6,161 bases of DNA. Source: Flavobacteriales bacterium (GTDB taxonomy: Bacteria > Bacteroidota > Bacteroidia > Flavobacteriales_F > PHOS-HE28). The DNA lies in contig JALOLX010000129.1 in the NCBI GenBank assembly GCA_025455765.1, positions 1 to 6,161 of the forward strand. The letters run 5' to 3'. A model generated the notes under the pieces. That model did no database searches and had not been told where the DNA came from. It was given only the letters and a program-made list of their open reading frames with translations. The stretch's first letter is position 1. Each line of letters begins with the position of its first letter. A program made the translations under genes and the position numbers. Shown here one piece after another: positions 1-5,981 of the stretch.

Positions 1-917
1 AGCGCGGTCCAGGTGCCCGGCTTTCGCAGCATGGCCAGGAAGAACCCTTCGCCTTGCACGAGATGAGGGTAACTACGCACTCCCGGCGCGCCTTCAAAGC
101 CAGGCACCACAGGAACTTCAGCCGGTAAGGTCAACGGCACGCGTTCGGCCCCTTGGTCGATCAGCGCCGTGATCTGCGATTCGTTCTCGGCTTCCTCCCA
201 GGTGCAGGTGCTGTAGATCAGGGTCCCGCCCGGCCGGAGCAGTTCCCAGGCGGCGGAGGTGAGCTCGCACTGCACTGCGCTGCATTGCCGCACCAGGCCT
301 TCGCTCCATTGCTTCACGGCGTGCGGGTCCTTGCGGAACATGCCTTCACCGGAGCAGGGGGCGTCCACCAGGATCAGGTCGAAGAGCGGCTCGCGGGTGG
401 CACGCGGCCGAAGCCCTCCTCCGATCACCACGTTCGGCTGGCCCCACTTCCACAGGTTCTCCTGCAGGATGGCGCGTCGTGTGCCCTCCGGTTCATTGGC
501 CACGAGCACTGCGGACGGATGCAGCAGGCTGCGCAGGTGCGTGCTCTTGCCACCGGGAGCGGCGCACAGGTCGAGGGCGGCCACACGCTGGCCCATCAGT
601 CCGCTCTGGCGCACGGCCTGTTCCAACAACATGCTGGAAGCCTCCTGCACGTAATAGCAGCCAGCGTGCAACAATGGATCGAAGGTGAAGGCCGGGCGTT
701 CCGTGAGGTAGCGGCCGGTGCTGCACCATGGCACAGCTTCACCGCCAGGATCGAAGCCCTTGGCCGGGTTCACCCGCAAGCTGATGGGGGAGGGCCGGTT
801 GAGCGCCTGTTCCAAGGCCTCCACGTCCACCTGATGGCGTTCGCTCAGGCGCTGGCGTAAGGAAGCAGGTAGCGCCACCACTGGCGTTCCATCGGGAGTG
901 GAGCGCTGGCGGCTCAT
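1..917 (-). CDS. RsmF-like rRNA cytosine-C5 methyltransferase (NOL1/NOP2/Sun family), 3'-truncated by window edge
   Basis: This is a SAM-dependent RNA methyltransferase of the RsmB/RsmF (NOL1/NOP2/Sun) family, which forms 5-methylcytosine in rRNA. I translated the minus strand from the ATG at 917; 305 codons are visible before the left edge. The N-terminal part (about residues 15-55, 'LPASLRQRL' then 'PISLRVNP') matches the family's N-terminal substrate-binding region. 'YYVQEASSM' (88-96) leads into the SAM-binding loop 'AAPGGKSTHL' (119-128). 'LVDAPCSGEGMFRKDP' (183-198) holds motif IV with Cys188, and 'YSTCTW' (235-240) holds Cys238. These two cysteines match the product-release and nucleophile cysteines known in the family. 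The region between motif I and motif IV ('IGGGLRPRATREP') departs from the usual wording there. A C-terminal extension typical of RsmF proteins would lie outside the window. The start is 3 nt after the purA stop, so co-transcription with purA is very likely. The family call is firm; the exact target (m5C1407 of 16S rRNA for E. coli RsmF) is inference. Confidence 0.9.
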   Translation of the reverse strand, partial: MSRQRSTPDGTPVVALPASLRQRLSERHQVDVEALEQALNRPSPISLRVNPAKGFDPGGEAVPWCSTGRYLTERPAFTFDPLLHAGCYYVQEASSMLLEQAVRQSGLMGQRVAALDLCAAPGGKSTHLRSLLHPSAVLVANEPEGTRRAILQENLWKWGQPNVVIGGGLRPRATREPLFDLILVDAPCSGEGMFRKDPHAVKQWSEGLVRQCSAVQCELTSAAWELLRPGGTLIYSTCTWEEAENESQITALIDQGAERVPLTLPAEVPVVPGFEGAPGVRSYPHLVQGEGFFLAMLRKPGTWTA

Positions 918-920
918 GGC

Positions 921-2195
921 TTACTGCGCCACGGACGCATCGCGGAGCATCGTCTGGGCGCGATCAGGTCCCAGCGAGACCAGCGTCACCGGCACGCCCA
1001 CCGCGGCTTCAATGCGGGCGATGTAGCGTTCCAACGCAGCGGGCAGCTGGTCGTTCGCGGTGGAGGCCGGCCATCCTTCCATGGGCTCCAGCACGGGCTC
1101 CACGCCACCTGTGATGTCGTAGGGCATGCGCTCGGTGGTACGGCCGTCCACGCGATAAGCGGAGCAGAGCATCACCTGGTCCATACCAGCAAGCACATCC
1201 GCCTTCATCATGGCCAGCTCGGTGATGCCGTTGATGGTGACCGCATAGCGCAGGGCGGGAAGGTCCAGCCAGCCGCAACGACGCGCCCGTCCGGTGGTGC
1301 TGCCGAACTCATGGCCCACCTGGCGGATCTGCTCGCCGAGCGCATCGTGCAGTTCGGTGGGGAAGGGGCCGCTGCCCACGCGGGTGCAATAGGCCTTGAA
1401 GATGCCCACCACCTTGCCGATGCGGTTGGGTGGCACGCCGAGACCGGTGCATGCTCCGGCGGAGATGGTGCTGCTGCTGGTAACGAAGGGATAGGTGCCG
1501 AAGTCGATGTCGAGCAAGGTGCCCTGTGCGCCTTCCGCCAGCACGCGCTGACCGCTGCGCAGGGTGTCCTCCAGGAAGTGTTCGCTGTCCACCAGACGCA
1601 GTTCGCGGAGGCGCGCCACGGCATCCATCCACTCCTGTTCCATGGCGCGGTGGTCCGGTACGTTCTCGTGGTTGGCGAGCAGGCGCTCATGCTTGCGCAC
1701 CAGCTGTCCGTAGCGTTCGCCGAGGTCGTTGCGCTCCAGGTCGCCTACGCGGAGGCCGTTGCGGCCTGTCTTGTCCATGTAGGTGGGACCGATGCCCTTG
1801 AGGGTGCTGCCGATCTTGCTCTTGCCTTTCTCGGCTTCACTGGCGGCATCCAAGGCACGGTGCGTGGGCAGGATCAGGTGCGCGCGGCGCGAGATGAGCA
1901 GGCGGTCACGCACATCCACGCCAGCCGCCTTCAGCCCGTCGATCTCCTTCATCAGCACGATGGGGTCGATGACCACACCGTTGCCCACCAGGTTGAGGGT
2001 GCCTTCGCGGAACACGCCGCTGGGGATGGTGTGCAGCACATGCTTGCGCCCCTCGAAGATCAGGGTGTGTCCAGCATTGGGTCCGCCCTGGAAGCGGGCG
2101 ATCACGGGGTATTCAGGCGCGATGACATCCACCACCTTGCCTTTGCCCTCATCGCCCCACTGGGCGCCGAGGAGCACATCCATCCGGGCGCTCAT
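921..2195 (-). CDS. purA: Adenylosuccinate synthetase PurA
   Basis: This enzyme catalyses the GTP-dependent joining of IMP and aspartate to adenylosuccinate, the first committed step from IMP to AMP, in the cytoplasm. At 424 aa it has the normal length for bacterial PurA. Key motifs are all present: the N-terminal 'GAQWGDEGKGK' (10-20) with the catalytic Asp15; 'GGPNAGHT' (37-44) with the catalytic His43; the IMP-binding stretch 'IGSTLKGIGPTYMDKTGR' (128-145); 'AEGAQGTLLDIDFGTYPFVT' (220-239); and the 'GSTTGRARRCGWLDL' loop (298-312), which contains aspartate-binding residues. I see no break or missing catalytic residue. The ATG at 2195 follows the STAS gene stop by 7 nt and the stop is 3 nt before the methyltransferase start, so it appears to be an internal gene of an operon without its own promoter. 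PurA is a known target of inhibition by (p)ppGpp in other bacteria, which fits the rsh gene just upstream. A second Met at residue 5 is a possible alternative start. Confidence 0.98.
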   Translation of the reverse strand: MSARMDVLLGAQWGDEGKGKVVDVIAPEYPVIARFQGGPNAGHTLIFEGRKHVLHTIPSGVFREGTLNLVGNGVVIDPIVLMKEIDGLKAAGVDVRDRLLISRRAHLILPTHRALDAASEAEKGKSKIGSTLKGIGPTYMDKTGRNGLRVGDLERNDLGERYGQLVRKHERLLANHENVPDHRAMEQEWMDAVARLRELRLVDSEHFLEDTLRSGQRVLAEGAQGTLLDIDFGTYPFVTSSSTISAGACTGLGVPPNRIGKVVGIFKAYCTRVGSGPFPTELHDALGEQIRQVGHEFGSTTGRARRCGWLDLPALRYAVTINGITELAMMKADVLAGMDQVMLCSAYRVDGRTTERMPYDITGGVEPVLEPMEGWPASTANDQLPAALERYIARIEAAVGVPVTLVSLGPDRAQTMLRDASVAQ

Positions 2196-2202
2196 ACCGG
2201 CC

Positions 2203-2568
2203 TCAGGAGGGGATGCGCGTCACCGCTTCATCCACCGTGGGGGTGATGATGAAGACGGTGTCGAGCTTGGTGACGATGAACAGCTGGCGCACGCTGTTGC
2301 TCATGCCGGCGATCAGGGTGTCGCCCCCCGCGTTGCGGGTGCGGGTGAGCACGTTGATCAGGATGTTGAGCCCGGTGCTGTTCATGTACTGCAGCTCGCT
2401 CATGTCCAGCACCACGTACTTCGCGCCGCCGGCAATGGAGGCATCCAGGGTCTCCATGAGGCGGTCGGCCTGCTGCTGGTCCATCAGGCGTCCCTTCAGG
2501 TGGAACACCTTGCTGTTGGCGGCGTCCGAGACGGCGAGGTCAAAGGTGGGTTTGTCGGTCACGTTCAT
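2203..2568 (-). CDS. STAS-domain protein, anti-sigma factor antagonist-like
   Basis: This is a 121-aa single-domain STAS protein of the SpoIIAA/RsbV type. Such proteins bind an anti-sigma kinase and are switched off when that kinase phosphorylates a conserved serine. The fold signature is visible: a beta strand near 20-26 ('KVFHLKG'), 'YVVLDMSELQYMNSTGLNI' (51-69) and a helix after it, then 'GGDTLIAGM' (81-89) and a C-terminal helix. Ser64 in 'MNSTGL' aligns with the phosphorylated serine of SpoIIAA; the Asp that usually precedes it is Asn63 here, a form I associate with Bacteroidota STAS proteins. There is no signal peptide or membrane segment, so it is cytoplasmic. The ATG at 2568 lies inside the end of the Fur gene (29-nt overlap, different frame), with no clear ribosome-binding site, suggesting translational coupling. 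The next in-frame Met (residue 29) would cut into the domain. No partner kinase or PP2C phosphatase is encoded in the window, so its pathway is unknown. Confidence 0.9.
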   Translation of the reverse strand: MNVTDKPTFDLAVSDAANSKVFHLKGRLMDQQQADRLMETLDASIAGGAKYVVLDMSELQYMNSTGLNILINVLTRTRNAGGDTLIAGMSNSVRQLFIVTKLDTVFIITPTVDEAVTRIPS

Positions 2569-3025
2569 GGGCTGGGCGTTGGTTCTGACAGTCGCTGCAG
2601 AGGCCGTGGATGTGGAGGGCGTGGTATTGGACCTGGAAGTGGAGCACCTCGCTCACGGTCTTCCGGATCTGTTGGATGCGGGGGTCGCAGAATTCCTGCA
2701 CGCGGCCGCACTGTTCGCAAATAAGATGGTCGTGCTGGCGGTTGGCGTGGGCCTTCTCGAAGTGGGCCTTGTCGCTGGCAAAGCGGTGGCGGCGCACCAG
2801 TTCGCAGTCCAGCAGCAGTTCCATGGTGTTGTAGAGGGTGGCACGGCTCACGCGGTAGTTCTTCGACTTCATGCGGACATAGAGCCGCTCGATGTCGAAG
2901 TGCCCGTCCTGCGCATAGATCTCCCCCAAGATCGCGAAGCGCTCAGGGGTCTTGCGATGCCCGTTGCGTTCGAGGTAATCGGAGAAGATCCGCTGGACAT
3001 GGTCTTGGGTATCCACCTGCACCAT
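2540..3025 (-). CDS. fur: Fur-family metal/redox-responsive transcriptional regulator
   Basis: A 161-aa Fur-superfamily DNA-binding regulator. The N-terminal winged helix covers about residues 8-85, with 'RKTPERFAIL' (24-33) and the recognition-helix region 'YRVSRATLYNTMELL' (57-71). The dimerisation domain follows, with the metal-binding signature 'HDHLICEQCGRVQEF' (98-112). Two CxxC pairs, Cys103/Cys106 and Cys143/Cys146, form the structural zinc site. His42, His88, His98 and His100 are plausible regulatory-metal ligands. The family includes Fur (iron), Zur (zinc) and PerR (peroxide), and the sequence alone does not settle which this is; the gene symbol is a family-level call. It is followed by an unusually polar tail (147-161) whose codons overlap the STAS gene start. 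A TAnnTTTG element ends 4 nt before the ATG, implying a promoter here and a very short or absent 5' leader. The gene is 33 nt downstream of rsh and probably heads the fur-STAS-purA-methyltransferase operon. Confidence 0.93.
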   Translation of the reverse strand: MVQVDTQDHVQRIFSDYLERNGHRKTPERFAILGEIYAQDGHFDIERLYVRMKSKNYRVSRATLYNTMELLLDCELVRRHRFASDKAHFEKAHANRQHDHLICEQCGRVQEFCDPRIQQIRKTVSEVLHFQVQYHALHIHGLCSDCQNQRPAHERDRQTHL

Positions 3026-3029
3026 GGTG

Positions 3030-3037
3030 CAAATGTA
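3030..3037 (-). promoter_or_regulatory. Bacteroidota-type -7 element (TAnnTTTG) for fur
   Basis: On the minus strand this reads TACATTTG, an exact match to the TAnnTTTG -7 consensus of the Bacteroidota primary sigma factor. Four bases (CACC) separate it from the fur ATG, which places the expected transcription start at or within a few bases of the start codon, so the mRNA would be leaderless or nearly so. I find no TTTG or TTG at the usual distance upstream, where the sequence is C-rich, so the -33 half is missing or degenerate. Confidence 0.6.
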
Positions 3038-3058
3038 AGGGAGGGGGTGGGATGGGAG

Positions 3059-5245
3059 TTATTGGTCCACCCGCTCCACCATGCGCACGCCCCGCACGCG
3101 CCGCAGCTTCTCCATCAGGGAGTTCAAGTGGTCGGTGTCGTGCACGTAGGCCATCACCTTCCCCTCGAAGATGCCATCGTTGCTCTCGAAGCTGATGGCG
3201 CGCATGTTCACGTTGTGCTCGTGGCTGATGATGGTGGTGATCTTGTTCACCAGCCCCACATCATCGATGCCGCTGAACTTGATCCCTGCGAGGAATTCCA
3301 CCGTGTCCTTGCCCTTCCAGCGCGCCTTCACGATGCGGTAGGCGAAATTGCTCATCAATTGCACGGCGTTGGGGCAGTTCACGCGATGGATCTTGATGCC
3401 TTCGCTCAGGGTGATGAAGCCGAACACATCATCACCGGCTATGGGGTTGCAGCAGGGGGAAAGGGTGTATTGGATCTGCTGGAGGTCGTCGCCCAGGGAG
3501 AGTGCGCCCTGGTGATGCCCGCGGATCTCGGCCACCACTTCCTCCAGCGGTCGCTCATCGGCCTTGGGCTTGTGCTTGGGCAGCACCAGGCGTCCGCTCT
3601 TCACCGCCGGTATGCGCAACTGGGCGAGATCGTACTTGCCCCGTGCCACCTGGTAGAACAGGTCGGTGGGTGAGCTGGCTCCGAGGTGCTCCACCAGCAC
3701 TTTGATGTTGCCCTGGTCCACCTTGGCGCCCCAGCCACGCAACTGGCGCTGCACGGTCTCGCGCCCCACCACGGCCAGCTTCTGCTTTTGCTCGCGTAGG
3801 GCCTGCTTGATGCCATGGCGCGCCTTTGCGGTGGCCACGAAGTTGAGCCAGTCCTCCTTGGGCTGTTGCTTGCGGCTGGTGATGATCTCCACCTGGTCGC
3901 CGCCCCGCAACGGCTGGCTCAGGGGCACCAGCTTGTGGTTCACCTTGGCGCCGATGCATTGCCGGCCGATCTGGCTGTGGATCTCGAAGGCGAAATCGAG
4001 CGCAGTGGCGCCGGCGGGCAGGTTGCGCATCTCGCCCGAAGGCGTGAACACCACGATCTCGTCGCTGAACAGGTCGAGCTTGAAGTCGTTGACGAAGTCG
4101 ATGGCGTTGGAGCTGGGATCTTCCAGCATCTCGCGGATGCGGTTGAGCCAGTTGTCCAGCGCGGAAGTGGTCTCTTCGCCGTCCTTGTACCGGTAGTGCG
4201 CGGCCAGGCCCATCTCGGCGATGTCGTCCATCCGTTTGCTGCGGATCTGCACCTCCACCCAGCGACCGCCCGGGCTCATCACCGTAGTGTGCAGGCTTTC
4301 GTAGCCATTGGCCTTCGGCAGGCTGATCCAGTCGCGCAATCGGTCCGGGCTCGGTTGGTAGTAGTCGGTAACGATGCTGTACACCTTCCAGCAATCCGCC
4401 TTTTCCAGCTCTGTACGGGTATCGATGATGATGCGGATGGCGAAGATGTCGTACACCTCTTCGAAGGAGACGTGCTTGGTGAGCATCTTGTTGTAGATGC
4501 TGTGTACGCTCTTCGGCCGGCCCTTGATCTCGTAGCTGAAGCCTTCGCGGTCCAGCGATTCCCGGATGGGCAGGGTGAATCGGCTGATGAAGCGCTTGCG
4601 CACGGCCTCGCCCTTCTTCAGCTTCTGGCTGATCTCCTCATAGATGGTGGGTTCCTTGAACTTCAGGCTGAGGTCCTCCAGTTCGCTCTTGATGCTGTAG
4701 AGCCCCAGCCGGTGGGCCATGGGGGCGTAGAGGAAGATGGTCTCACTGGCGATCTTCAGCTGCTTGTCGCGCGCCATGCTGTCCAGGGTGCGCATGTTAT
4801 GCAGCCGGTCGGCGAGCTTCACCAGGATCACCCGCACATCCTGCGCGAGGGTGAGCAGCACCTTGCGGAAGTTCTCGGCCTGGATGCTGTCCGTATTGAA
4901 CTGCAGCCCGCTGATCTTCGTGAGCCCGTCGATGATGGTGGCGACGGTGGGCCCGAAGAGGTCCTTTACGTCATCGAGGGTGAGGTCGGTGTCCTCCACC
5001 GTATCGTGCAGCAGCGCGGCCACCACGCTGGTGGTACCCAGCCCGATCTCTTCGGCACAGATGCGCGCCACCGCGATGGGGTGGTAGATGTAAGGTTCGC
5101 CGGTCTTGCGTCGCTGGTCCTTGTGGGCCTCCACTGCGATGTTGAAGGCCTTGCGGATCATGCGGCTCTCCTCGGCGGTGCGGTGTCCTTTGATGGAGCG
5201 CAGCAGACCGCGGTAGCGGCGCAGGATCTCGGCCTTCTCGGCCAC
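3059..5245 (-). CDS. rsh: RelA/SpoT homologue (RSH), bifunctional (p)ppGpp synthetase/hydrolase
   Basis: A long-form RSH protein that makes (p)ppGpp from ATP and GDP/GTP and hydrolyses it, governing the stringent response. From the GTG at 5245 it is 728 aa, normal for the family. The HD hydrolase domain (about 25-180) keeps His55, 'HDTVED' (80-85) and Asp146 in 'LADRLHN', so hydrolysis should be intact. The synthetase domain (about 235-355) has 'GRPKS' (242-246), Asp266, 'GYESLHT' (314-320) and 'VEVQIR' (330-335) with Glu331, the likely catalytic residues. The motif that is RxKD in bifunctional enzymes and ExDD in RelA reads R302-L-R-D305, so it has the basic, bifunctional type. Then come a TGS domain (about 395-455), a helical region, a zinc-finger-like segment with Cys598-Cys599 and Cys624, and an ACT domain (about 650-726). 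The start is uncertain: the frame is open back to the HepT stop, but GTG 5245 is its only ATG/GTG/TTG candidate, has no obvious ribosome-binding site, and the nearby ATG at 5297 is one base out of frame. Confidence 0.96.
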   Translation of the reverse strand: MAEKAEILRRYRGLLRSIKGHRTAEESRMIRKAFNIAVEAHKDQRRKTGEPYIYHPIAVARICAEEIGLGTTSVVAALLHDTVEDTDLTLDDVKDLFGPTVATIIDGLTKISGLQFNTDSIQAENFRKVLLTLAQDVRVILVKLADRLHNMRTLDSMARDKQLKIASETIFLYAPMAHRLGLYSIKSELEDLSLKFKEPTIYEEISQKLKKGEAVRKRFISRFTLPIRESLDREGFSYEIKGRPKSVHSIYNKMLTKHVSFEEVYDIFAIRIIIDTRTELEKADCWKVYSIVTDYYQPSPDRLRDWISLPKANGYESLHTTVMSPGGRWVEVQIRSKRMDDIAEMGLAAHYRYKDGEETTSALDNWLNRIREMLEDPSSNAIDFVNDFKLDLFSDEIVVFTPSGEMRNLPAGATALDFAFEIHSQIGRQCIGAKVNHKLVPLSQPLRGGDQVEIITSRKQQPKEDWLNFVATAKARHGIKQALREQKQKLAVVGRETVQRQLRGWGAKVDQGNIKVLVEHLGASSPTDLFYQVARGKYDLAQLRIPAVKSGRLVLPKHKPKADERPLEEVVAEIRGHHQGALSLGDDLQQIQYTLSPCCNPIAGDDVFGFITLSEGIKIHRVNCPNAVQLMSNFAYRIVKARWKGKDTVEFLAGIKFSGIDDVGLVNKITTIISHEHNVNMRAISFESNDGIFEGKVMAYVHDTDHLNSLMEKLRRVRGVRMVERVDQ

Positions 5246-5299
5246 GAGGTCGATGCGGTGCTTGGGTGCGGGAGGGGCGGGCTGTTTGTTGGTCCATGT

Positions 5300-5638
5300 T
5301 CAGGGCTGTTCGAGCAATGCCGCTACTTCAGCCTTCAAAATTGGAATATGCCGTTCGTAGATGACGAACAAGTTGTCCACGCTCACATGCTCGTAGTCGT
5401 GCGCCAGGATGTTGCGTACCCGGATGATCTTCTTCATATCCGAGAGCGCCAGTTCAGGCTCGTCCCGCTGTATCCGCATCACCGCCTCCCCAATGACGAT
5501 CAGCAGGCGTTCGGTGATCAGCTGTGCTGCGCGGTCATTTCGGAAGGCGTTGAAGTCCTTTGGGATCGGTGCATAGCGCTCCAACTCCTCAATGGACATC
5601 TTGATCCATTCCAAGTGGGTGCGAACCTCAGGCCGCAT
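5300..5638 (-). CDS. hepT: HepT-like HEPN-domain toxin (DUF86 type)
   Basis: A 112-aa, mostly helical protein of the HEPN/DUF86 family, the toxin half of HepT-MntA modules. The diagnostic RX4HXY motif is present as R75-NILA-H80-D-Y82 ('RNILAHDY'). In characterised HepT toxins the Arg and His belong to the RNase active site, and the Tyr is the residue that the MntA partner modifies with AMP groups to block activity. All three are intact, so the toxin is probably functional. 'TERLLIVIGEAV' (42-53) resembles the helix that precedes the motif in the family. The length is normal and no signal or membrane segment is seen. Its ATG at 5638 overlaps the end of mntA by 11 nt, so the two are translationally coupled, antitoxin gene first. 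Its stop codon is 54 nt before the proposed GTG start of rsh. That target RNA and toxicity apply here is inferred from the family. Confidence 0.92.
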   Translation of the reverse strand: MRPEVRTHLEWIKMSIEELERYAPIPKDFNAFRNDRAAQLITERLLIVIGEAVMRIQRDEPELALSDMKKIIRVRNILAHDYEHVSVDNLFVIYERHIPILKAEVAALLEQP

Positions 5639-5930
5639 ACAGGTCCACCTTGTGGGTGTTGAGGTCCTGAATGAAGTACTTGTTGCGCAGGGCGCGCTGT
5701 TCCACCAGGTCCACTGGTCTGCGGAACAGGTCTTCCAGCTGGTCGTAAAGTGCGAAATAGTGATCGCTGTATTCGTGAGGGTCAGTTGGGATCAGCTCCA
5801 CCAAGAGATCGATGTCGCTCTCCGGCCCCAAGGCTCCTTTCACGCTCGACCCGAACGCAGATAAACGTGCCACCTTGTGCTGCCTGCACAACGCACGGAT
5901 CTGCTCCATATAGGGGTCAAAGAATGTCAT
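5628..5930 (-). CDS. mntA: MntA-like minimal nucleotidyltransferase antitoxin
   Basis: A 100-aa minimal nucleotidyltransferase (MNT). In characterised HepT-MntA pairs it inactivates the HEPN toxin by transferring AMP from ATP to the tyrosine of the toxin's RX4HXY motif. The diagnostic GSX10DXD signature is exact: Gly27-Ser28, ten residues, then Asp39-Ile-Asp41 ('AFGSSVKGALGPESDIDLLV', 25-44). A third metal-binding aspartate is likely Asp74 in 'RPVDLVE'. The length is normal for this family, and the protein is cytoplasmic. The ATG at 5930 is the natural start because a TAnnTTTG promoter element ends 4 nt before it; a later Met at residue 8 is less likely. The 3' end overlaps hepT by 11 nt. It follows the fumarylacetoacetase gene, from which it is separated by 51 nt. 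The assignment as antitoxin rests on motif and gene pairing. Confidence 0.93.
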   Translation of the reverse strand: MTFFDPYMEQIRALCRQHKVARLSAFGSSVKGALGPESDIDLLVELIPTDPHEYSDHYFALYDQLEDLFRRPVDLVEQRALRNKYFIQDLNTHKVDLYAA

Positions 5931-5934
5931 GCTT

Positions 5935-5942
5935 CAAAGTTA
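5935..5942 (-). promoter_or_regulatory. Bacteroidota-type -7 element (TAnnTTTG) for mntA-hepT
   Basis: On the minus strand this reads TAACTTTG, an exact TAnnTTTG match, 4 nt (AAGC) before the mntA ATG, the same spacing as the element in front of fur. A TTG (5964-5966, minus strand) lies 21 nt further upstream, slightly beyond the usual -33 spacing, so that half is weak. The position implies a nearly leaderless mntA-hepT transcript, which may continue into rsh. Confidence 0.6.
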
Positions 5943-5981
5943 GCACGACGACGGTCTGTTCTGCAACGCAGCGTATGCACC

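Noticed and set aside
153..860. A 235-codon plus-strand open frame opposite the methyltransferase gene
   Set aside because: The minus strand here reads as an uninterrupted RsmF-like protein with SAM-binding and cysteine motifs, so the plus-strand frame is not a gene.
1311..2246. A 311-codon plus-strand open frame opposite purA
   Set aside because: purA on the minus strand has every catalytic motif; the plus-strand frame is its shadow.
2213..3673. A 486-codon plus-strand open frame opposite the STAS, fur and 3' rsh genes
   Set aside because: It spans three well-supported minus-strand genes and their boundaries, and its translation is Val/His/Leu-rich without motifs. It is a codon-bias artefact.
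4971..5297. A 108-codon minus-strand frame starting at the ATG just after hepT
   Set aside because: It overlaps the RSH HD domain in another frame, and its Arg/Pro/Gly-rich product has no domain. Only its ATG is of interest, as a possible displaced rsh start.
5336..5343. CAATTTTG on the minus strand near the end of hepT as a possible rsh promoter
   Set aside because: It has one mismatch to TAnnTTTG, lies inside coding sequence and is far from the GTG start, so support is too weak.
3815..5662. A 615-codon open frame on the plus strand, opposite rsh and hepT
   Set aside because: It is the antisense shadow of G+C-rich coding sequence. The minus-strand frames encode clear RSH and HepT proteins with all motifs, whereas the plus-strand product has biased composition and no recognisable domain.
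5961..5971. Small inverted repeat CTGC-AAC-GCAG after the fumarylacetoacetase stop
   Set aside because: A 4-bp stem without a following T-run is too weak to call a terminator, and such repeats occur by chance.
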